Positions 6,120 to 10,260 of a stretch of DNA of 10,260 bases are shown here, in pieces. Origin of the DNA: an uncultured Prevotella sp. (lineage in GTDB: Bacteria; Bacteroidota; Bacteroidia; Bacteroidales; Bacteroidaceae); NCBI GenBank assembly GCA_900547085.1, contig URFI01000069.1, forward strand, positions 1 to 10,260, read 5' to 3'. How positions within the stretch are numbered: position 1 is the first letter of the stretch; each line of letters opens with the position of its first letter. The position numbers and the translations under genes were made by a program. The notes below the pieces were generated by a model. That model saw only the letters and a program-made list of their open reading frames with translations, did no database searches and had not been told where the DNA came from.

Positions 6120-6467
6120 ATGATGAACGAACTAATTGATAAGCTGCACATAGAGCAATGCTCATTGGTGCTGCTGCACGAAGGAAACATTCGCACGTTT
6201 GAAGGTAAGGGAGTGCGAATGCTTTACAATCTACTGAACGATGAACCCGAATCGCTTTTTAAGTCGAAAGTAGCCATCAAGGCAGTTGGTAAGACCGCCG
6301 CCAAGGCCATGGTAGATGGTGGTGTAACCGAAGTCTACGCTGATGTGATAAGCGAAGAGGCGCATAATAGGCTCAAAGACGCTGGCATAAAGGTGGATTA
6401 CGATAAGAAAGTAAACCACCAACGCTTCTTGGAAATATGGAAGCAGATGGGCGAAATCAAAGATTGA
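6120..6467 (+). CDS. DUF1893 family protein
   Basis: A small protein of 115 residues. The whole length resembles the DUF1893 family (Thermotoga TM1506 type, which has a cytidine deaminase-like fold but no known catalytic role). Recognisable segments are CSLVLLHEGNIRTFEGKGV near residue 14, KSKVAIKAVGKTAAKAMVDG near residue 48 and VISEEAHNRLKDAGI near residue 76. It has no signal peptide or membrane segment, so it should be cytosolic. The start at 6120 is chosen from the Shine-Dalgarno spacing; the ATG at 6114 would add two residues. It follows the sirtuin by about 93 nt on the same strand. A weak promoter-like pair (TTTG 6060-6063, TACATTAA from 6082) makes independent transcription possible. 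Function is unknown. Confidence 0.82.
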   Translation: MMNELIDKLHIEQCSLVLLHEGNIRTFEGKGVRMLYNLLNDEPESLFKSKVAIKAVGKTAAKAMVDGGVTEVYADVISEEAHNRLKDAGIKVDYDKKVNHQRFLEIWKQMGEIKD

Positions 6468-6504
6468 TGCCACCCCTATGCAGCAATTCCGCAGCTAACC
6501 TGAT

Positions 6505-6547
6505 GGCCAAGTTCACCGTTTGTCGTGAACGGTATGGCCCTCAGGGC
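6505..6547. other. Cluster of short inverted repeats in the convergent gap
   Basis: The 178-nt gap between the convergent DUF1893 and symporter genes contains two mutually exclusive 6-bp hairpins: GTTCAC (6511-6516) with GTGAAC (6525-6530), and ACCGTT (6515-6520) with AACGGT (6528-6533). They are framed by GGCC at 6505-6508 and 6536-6539. GCCCT (6537-6541) and AGGGC (6543-6547) follow directly. None has a T-run on either strand, so an intrinsic terminator is not proven. Confidence 0.4.
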
Positions 6548-6612
6548 ATGCTGTTTGTGTGAGGTAAGCGCTATACAGTTAATGGGAAACCTGCATGTAA
6601 GCTAAAACCTTA

Positions 6613-6652
6613 TTGGGTGAGGCATGCAGAATCTCCGTAAGCTGATCACCCA
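6613..6652 (-). terminator. Possible hairpin terminator of the symporter gene
   Basis: TGGGTGA (6614-6620) pairs with TCACCCA (6646-6652), with CAG (6627-6629) and CTG (6642-6644) able to pair inside. On the minus strand the stem begins at the symporter stop codon itself. It is followed by ATAAGGTTTTA, a poor T-run. The long loop makes this a low-confidence call. Confidence 0.3.
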
Positions 6653-8361
6653 TTGTGCTGCCGAACACCCATGCGAGCCTCAACGACATTCACCACATAG
6701 TCGCCCAGTTTTTCACATTCTTGAATGATATCCATGTAGATGGTACCAATGGCATAGGTATATAGATGCGCATTGATATCGGTGATGTTGGTTGTCTTGA
6801 GTTGATTTCGATAGCTGTTGATTTCGTTCTCGATGTTAAAAGATAGACCGGCATCCAGATTAGCCTTACGTCCAGAGAGGATGACGTTCATCTGTGTGAG
6901 GGCATCGTCGGTGAGTTCGAACATCTGATGCAACTGCTCGTACAGTTTTTCGGGGAACTCTTCCTTACCAGTGCGCTTGCGTTTCAAGGCACGGGCAATG
7001 TTGTAGCAACTGTCTCCGATGCTCTCTATCTCGGTAATCTCTCGCAACATCGATCGTATCTTCATCTTGGTGTCGTCGCTAAGGTGCGCCGTTCCTACCT
7101 GATCCAGATAGTTGGCAATCTCTATTTCCATATTGTCGCTGATGCCTTCGTATTTCTCTATCCGGTCGAATATTTTAATAAACTTGCTTTCATCCTTTTC
7201 GTTAAGCAGGTCTCTCACCATCCCAAACATGCGCTGCATACGTCCGGCGAACGACCGTATCTCCTTATGTGCCTCCAAAACTGAAAGCTCTGGCGTCTTC
7301 ATGATGCCCGCTTGGATGAATTGCAGACGGAAGTCTTCCTCGTCATCGCTGTGCCTTGGCTTGATCAGCATGCATACCAACCGTTCTATTTGAGGGATGA
7401 ACCATATCAAAACAGCTGTATTCATGATGTTGAAAGACGAGTGGAAGGCCGCCAAGACGATAGGCAGTTTTACGGCCAATTGCTCCTGTGTCAGGTTGTG
7501 TCCCGTGGGGTCGTAGTGTACTAAGCCGCACACGGCATTGACAAACGGATAGAACACGCACAATACCCAAATCACTCCGATGAGGTTAAACACCAAATGA
7601 GCCAATGCGGTTCGTCGCGCTTGCGTGTTGGCTCCTAAGGCCGCAAGGTTGGCTGTGGCCGTGGTTCCAATGTTCTCACCCATGACAAGCGCGATACCCA
7701 GATAGATGGGAAGCACGCCAGACGAGCATAACAGGATGGTGATGGCCATCACGGCAGCCGACGACTGTACGATACAGGTGATGATGGAGCCAATAAACAG
7801 AAAAGAAAGTATCGTAAGATAGCTGTCAACGTCGAACGATTTGAAAAAATCAATGATTTGCGGATTGCTCTCCAATTGCAGCTCTTTGCCCGACGTGTTG
7901 AGCAGAACCAAGCTGAAGAACATAAAAGAGATACCGAAGAGAAAATCGCCTATGTACCGCATCTTGCGGCTGTAGATGAGTATGATACCCACAAGGAATG
8001 CCGGAAAGACAAAGCTGGTCAGGTCGACCGAATATCCTAAGGACATGATCCACGCCGTGAGCGTGGTTCCAATGTTCGCACCCATGATTACCGATATGGC
8101 CTGAGCGAGGGTCAACAGTCCCGCGTTGACAAACGACACGGTCATCACCGTGGTGGCTGAAGATGACTGTACGGCACAGGTGATGAACGTACCGGTGAGC
8201 ATGCCGGTGAACCGATTGGTGGTCATTGCACTCAAAATGTGGCGTAACTGTGAGCCTGCCATCTTTTGAAGAGCTTCGCTCATTACTTTCATACCGTAAA
8301 TCAGCAGAGCCAATGAGCCGATGATCTTGAAAAAAATCGCTAAATAATCACTCGTTGTCAT
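6646..8361 (-). CDS. Na+/phosphate symporter with PhoU-like C-terminal domain
   Basis: A 571-residue inner-membrane transporter of the PNaS / NptA family that imports phosphate with sodium. The membrane part (about residues 5-330) shows the internal duplication typical of the family: QSSSATT (65-71) then GANIGTT (94-100) in the first half, QSSAAV (199-204) then GENIGTT (228-234) in the second. About eight hydrophobic segments are visible. Residues about 355-560 are a soluble PhoU-like helical domain with two repeats containing EIESIGDSCYNIA (445-457) and ECEKLGDYVVNVVE (548-561). In this family PhoU-like tails are thought to regulate transport; efflux rather than import has been reported for E. 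coli YjbB. The gene is single, converges with DUF1893 and is divergent from the nucleoside kinase across a 98-nt gap. No clear promoter box was found on its own strand. Confidence 0.93.
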   Translation of the reverse strand: MTTSDYLAIFFKIIGSLALLIYGMKVMSEALQKMAGSQLRHILSAMTTNRFTGMLTGTFITCAVQSSSATTVMTVSFVNAGLLTLAQAISVIMGANIGTTLTAWIMSLGYSVDLTSFVFPAFLVGIILIYSRKMRYIGDFLFGISFMFFSLVLLNTSGKELQLESNPQIIDFFKSFDVDSYLTILSFLFIGSIITCIVQSSAAVMAITILLCSSGVLPIYLGIALVMGENIGTTATANLAALGANTQARRTALAHLVFNLIGVIWVLCVFYPFVNAVCGLVHYDPTGHNLTQEQLAVKLPIVLAAFHSSFNIMNTAVLIWFIPQIERLVCMLIKPRHSDDEEDFRLQFIQAGIMKTPELSVLEAHKEIRSFAGRMQRMFGMVRDLLNEKDESKFIKIFDRIEKYEGISDNMEIEIANYLDQVGTAHLSDDTKMKIRSMLREITEIESIGDSCYNIARALKRKRTGKEEFPEKLYEQLHQMFELTDDALTQMNVILSGRKANLDAGLSFNIENEINSYRNQLKTTNITDINAHLYTYAIGTIYMDIIQECEKLGDYVVNVVEARMGVRQHNG

Positions 8362-8387
8362 AATAATTGAATTGTAATGCGATATAA

Positions 8388-8420
8388 TTTTTGCGCTTCA
8401 GTAGAAAATCGTTATCTTTA
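8388..8420 (+). promoter_or_regulatory. Bacteroidetes-type promoter of the nucleoside kinase
   Basis: TTTTTG (8388-8393) serves as the -33 box and TATCTTTA (8413-8420) as the -7 box, one base off TAnnTTTG. The 19-nt spacer is canonical for the Bacteroidetes primary sigma factor. Transcription should start near 8427, giving a leader of about 33 nt before the kinase ATG. This is the best complete promoter in the window. Confidence 0.72.
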
Positions 8421-8459
8421 CGCTCCGTAGCATTTTATTAACCAAAACGAACGAGGCTG

Positions 8460-10121
8460 ATGAAACAAGTATTGCAAATATGTTGCAAAAATAACAAAAA
8501 AACTCAAGACGTTGCTATCGGAAGCACACTTTCTGATGTATTCAAGCAATTTAATTTGAAAATGCCTTATGGGCCCATCTGTGCGAGAGTGAACAACAGG
8601 GTTGTGGGAATGAACTATCAACTGTACCACAACAAAGATGTAGAGTTCTTGGACATGCACGACGCTTCGGCATCAAGAAACTACACTCGAACGCTGTTCT
8701 TCATTTTGTGCAAGGCTGTTCACGACCTCTATCCGGGGTCGAGAGTGGTGATTGATATTCCTGTTTCCAAAGGCTATTACATCAATTTGCACATCGGACG
8801 CGAGGTAACCGATGAGGATGCAACGCGCATATGCGAACGCATGCAGCAAATCATTGACGAGAAAATTCCCATCGAACGCTTCGAGGTGCGTACCGAAGAG
8901 GCCATCCGCATGTTTGAGCAAAAGGGTGATGAGGCCAAGGTAAAACTGCTCAAGAGTATTGGATCGCTGTACACGGTGTACCACCGTATCGACGATTATG
9001 TGGATTATTACTACGGTGCGTTGCTCACCAACACGTCGGACATTTACCTGTTCGGACTGGAAAGGTATTTCGAAGGCTTGCTGCTGCGCATTCCATCGAA
9101 GCACGACCCCTCACAACTTGGCGCGCTCGTCAAGCAAGACAAGATGTTCGAAGTATTCCTGGAGCAGCATCGTTGGCAGCACATTCTGGGCGTGAGCACC
9201 ATAGGTGACTTCAATGAGGCTGTGAAAGCGGGCCATGCCACCAATCTTATTAATGTGAGCGAAGCCCTGCAAGAGAAGAAAATATCGCAGATTGCCGACC
9301 AGATTACCACGCACCCAGAGGTGAGGGTGGTGCTTATAGCCGGTCCGTCCTCATCGGGTAAGACCACCTTCTGCAAACGACTGAGCATCCAATTGCTGGC
9401 CAACGGCATTCGTCCCGTGCAGATATCGTTGGACGACTACTTTGTAGATCGCGAAAAAACGCCCAAGGATGCCGATGGCGATTGGGACTATGAAAGCATC
9501 CACGCCTTAGACATCAACCTCATCAACTTGCAACTCAGTGCGTTGTTCAGGGGTGAAGAGGTAGAACTACCCAAATATGATTTCCTGTCAGGTAGAAGCG
9601 GAATGAGTGGTAAACGACTGCATTTGACCGACCGGCAGGTGCTGCTGGTGGAAGGTATCCATGCACTGAACCCGGAACTGACGGCACAAATCCCGAAGAG
9701 GCAGAAGTTTCATGTGTATATATCGGCACTCACCAGCATCTTGTTGGATGACCACAACTACATTCCTACCACCGACAACCGACTGCTGAGGCGCATCATC
9801 CGCGACCATAAATATCGCGGAGTGAGTGCGCAGGAAACCATCAGACGCTGGCCGAGCGTGCGGGCCGGCGAGACGAAATGGGTGTTTCCCTTCCAAGAAA
9901 ACGCCGATGTTATGTTCAACACCGCCATGCTTTACGAGTTGGCCGTCATCCAGGAACAGGCCGCTCCTTTGCTCGAACAGGTGCCGGAAAACTGCGTAGA
10001 GTATTCGGAGGCTTATCGCTTGCGTAAGTTCTTGAGCTACATCACCCCCATACCCAGTCGCGCCTTGCCGCCAACCAGCCTCGTCCGCGAGTTCCTGGGC
10101 GGCAGTTCGTTTAGGTATTAG
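8460..10121 (+). CDS. Nucleoside (uridine) kinase fused to a ThrRS-like N-terminal region
   Basis: A 553-residue cytosolic P-loop kinase predicted to phosphorylate a nucleoside, most likely uridine or cytidine, in salvage. Residues about 1-66 resemble a TGS domain (GSTLSDVFKQFNL, then VNNRVVGMNY and VEFLD). Residues about 75-212 resemble the second N-terminal domain of threonyl-tRNA synthetase. The kinase domain (about 285-500) is of uridine kinase / phosphoribulokinase type, with Walker A GPSSSGKTT at 295-303, LDDYF at 324-328, the DWDYESIHALD region near 341-351 and LLVEGIHAL at 395-403. The ThrRS zinc-binding HxxxH and CxxxH signatures are not present, so editing activity is not expected. 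The ATG at 8460 follows GAGG and a strong promoter. A 5-bp stem (TGCCG 10131-10135, CGGCA 10146-10150) lies after the stop without a T-run. Substrate specificity is not readable. Confidence 0.9.
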   Translation: MKQVLQICCKNNKKTQDVAIGSTLSDVFKQFNLKMPYGPICARVNNRVVGMNYQLYHNKDVEFLDMHDASASRNYTRTLFFILCKAVHDLYPGSRVVIDIPVSKGYYINLHIGREVTDEDATRICERMQQIIDEKIPIERFEVRTEEAIRMFEQKGDEAKVKLLKSIGSLYTVYHRIDDYVDYYYGALLTNTSDIYLFGLERYFEGLLLRIPSKHDPSQLGALVKQDKMFEVFLEQHRWQHILGVSTIGDFNEAVKAGHATNLINVSEALQEKKISQIADQITTHPEVRVVLIAGPSSSGKTTFCKRLSIQLLANGIRPVQISLDDYFVDREKTPKDADGDWDYESIHALDINLINLQLSALFRGEEVELPKYDFLSGRSGMSGKRLHLTDRQVLLVEGIHALNPELTAQIPKRQKFHVYISALTSILLDDHNYIPTTDNRLLRRIIRDHKYRGVSAQETIRRWPSVRAGETKWVFPFQENADVMFNTAMLYELAVIQEQAAPLLEQVPENCVEYSEAYRLRKFLSYITPIPSRALPPTSLVREFLGGSSFRY

Positions 10122-10197
10122 CTACGCCTGTGCCGATGCAACCTGCGGCAGATGCAAGGATTTCAATTGATTATAATGTAAAGTGAGCAAAGGCTTG

Positions 10198-10260
10198 TAA
10201 AGGGCGGTTCTATAAATTACCACCGTAAAGTTTTATTTATGTTTGACGGTTTACGTTTTG
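10198..10260 (+). repeat. Right copy of the intergenic repeat
   Basis: This block starts 76 nt past the nucleoside kinase stop and reads in the kinase's direction. It runs TAAAGG, GC, GGTTCTATAAATTACC, ACCGTA, then 24-25 variable bases and TACGTTTTG at the window edge (10252-10260). The first 30 bp match 71-100 on the opposite strand at 28 positions. This copy can fold weakly (GGCGGT against ACCACC, one mismatch, 10-nt loop), but the left copy cannot in the same way. The 10122-10197 stretch before it holds only a direct repeat, GATGCAA at 10135-10141 and 10151-10157. Confidence 0.75.

Noticed and set aside
6591..6629. Inverted repeat CTGCATG / CATGCAG before the symporter stop
   Set aside because: Seven base pairs around a 25-nt loop with no T-run; it competes with the better TGGGTGA/TCACCCA stem.
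8673..9104. 143-codon minus-strand frame within the nucleoside kinase
   Set aside because: It is antisense to a well-supported gene and shows no recognisable domain.
71..10227. The window as a transposon or integrative element bounded by terminal inverted repeats
   Set aside because: There is no transposase, integrase or target-site duplication, and the enclosed genes are ordinary core genes with uniform composition; the repeats are more likely two members of an intergenic family.

Overview
The window reads as chromosomal DNA from a Bacteroidales bacterium, most likely of the Prevotella group. Three things point that way: Bacteroidetes-type promoter boxes (TAnnTTTG at -7, in one case with a TTTG-like -33 box 19 nt upstream), protein families typical of the phylum (a nucleoside kinase with a ThrRS-like N-terminus, tandem FKBP isomerases with FKBP_N domains, an Na/Pi symporter with a PhoU-like tail), and a scarcity of Shine-Dalgarno sites. 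The genus is an inference. Eight intact protein genes were found. There are no tRNA or rRNA genes, CRISPR arrays, transposases or phage genes, and every intergenic gap is under 300 bp.

Layout. Minus strand, right to left in 5155-106: a cytosolic FKBP (4550-5155), a lipoprotein FKBP 15 nt downstream, and a secreted FKBP 114 nt after that. The cluster ends at a strong intrinsic terminator (2484-2537). Next comes an independent two-gene operon: an Lrp/AsnC regulator (1860-2339) overlapping by ATGA with a fusion of a class I glutamine-amidotransferase-like peptidase C26 and a metallo-dipeptidase M19 (106-1863). Plus strand from 5322: a sirtuin deacylase, divergent from the FKBP cluster, then a small DUF1893 protein. 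The DUF1893 gene converges on a minus-strand Na+/phosphate symporter (6646-8361). Divergent from the symporter is a nucleoside kinase (8460-10121) behind a near-canonical Bacteroidetes promoter.

How the genes may work together. The Lrp-like regulator probably senses an amino acid and controls its partner, whose two active sites could act in series: release of a gamma-glutamyl residue, then cleavage of the remaining dipeptide. The three FKBPs place related prolyl isomerases in cytosol, membrane-anchored envelope and periplasm. The other genes look like ordinary housekeeping functions with unusual details: the sirtuin lacks its usual zinc-ribbon cysteines, and the kinase carries an apparently dead ThrRS editing domain.

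The least expected DNA signal is at the two ends. A 30-bp sequence, identical at 28 positions, lies just past the last gene on each side (71-100 and 10198-10227). The copies are in inverted orientation, and each is followed at the same distance by TACGTTTTG. This looks like a dispersed intergenic repeat. Most of the rest is well-understood core genome, and no clearly new multi-gene system is evident.
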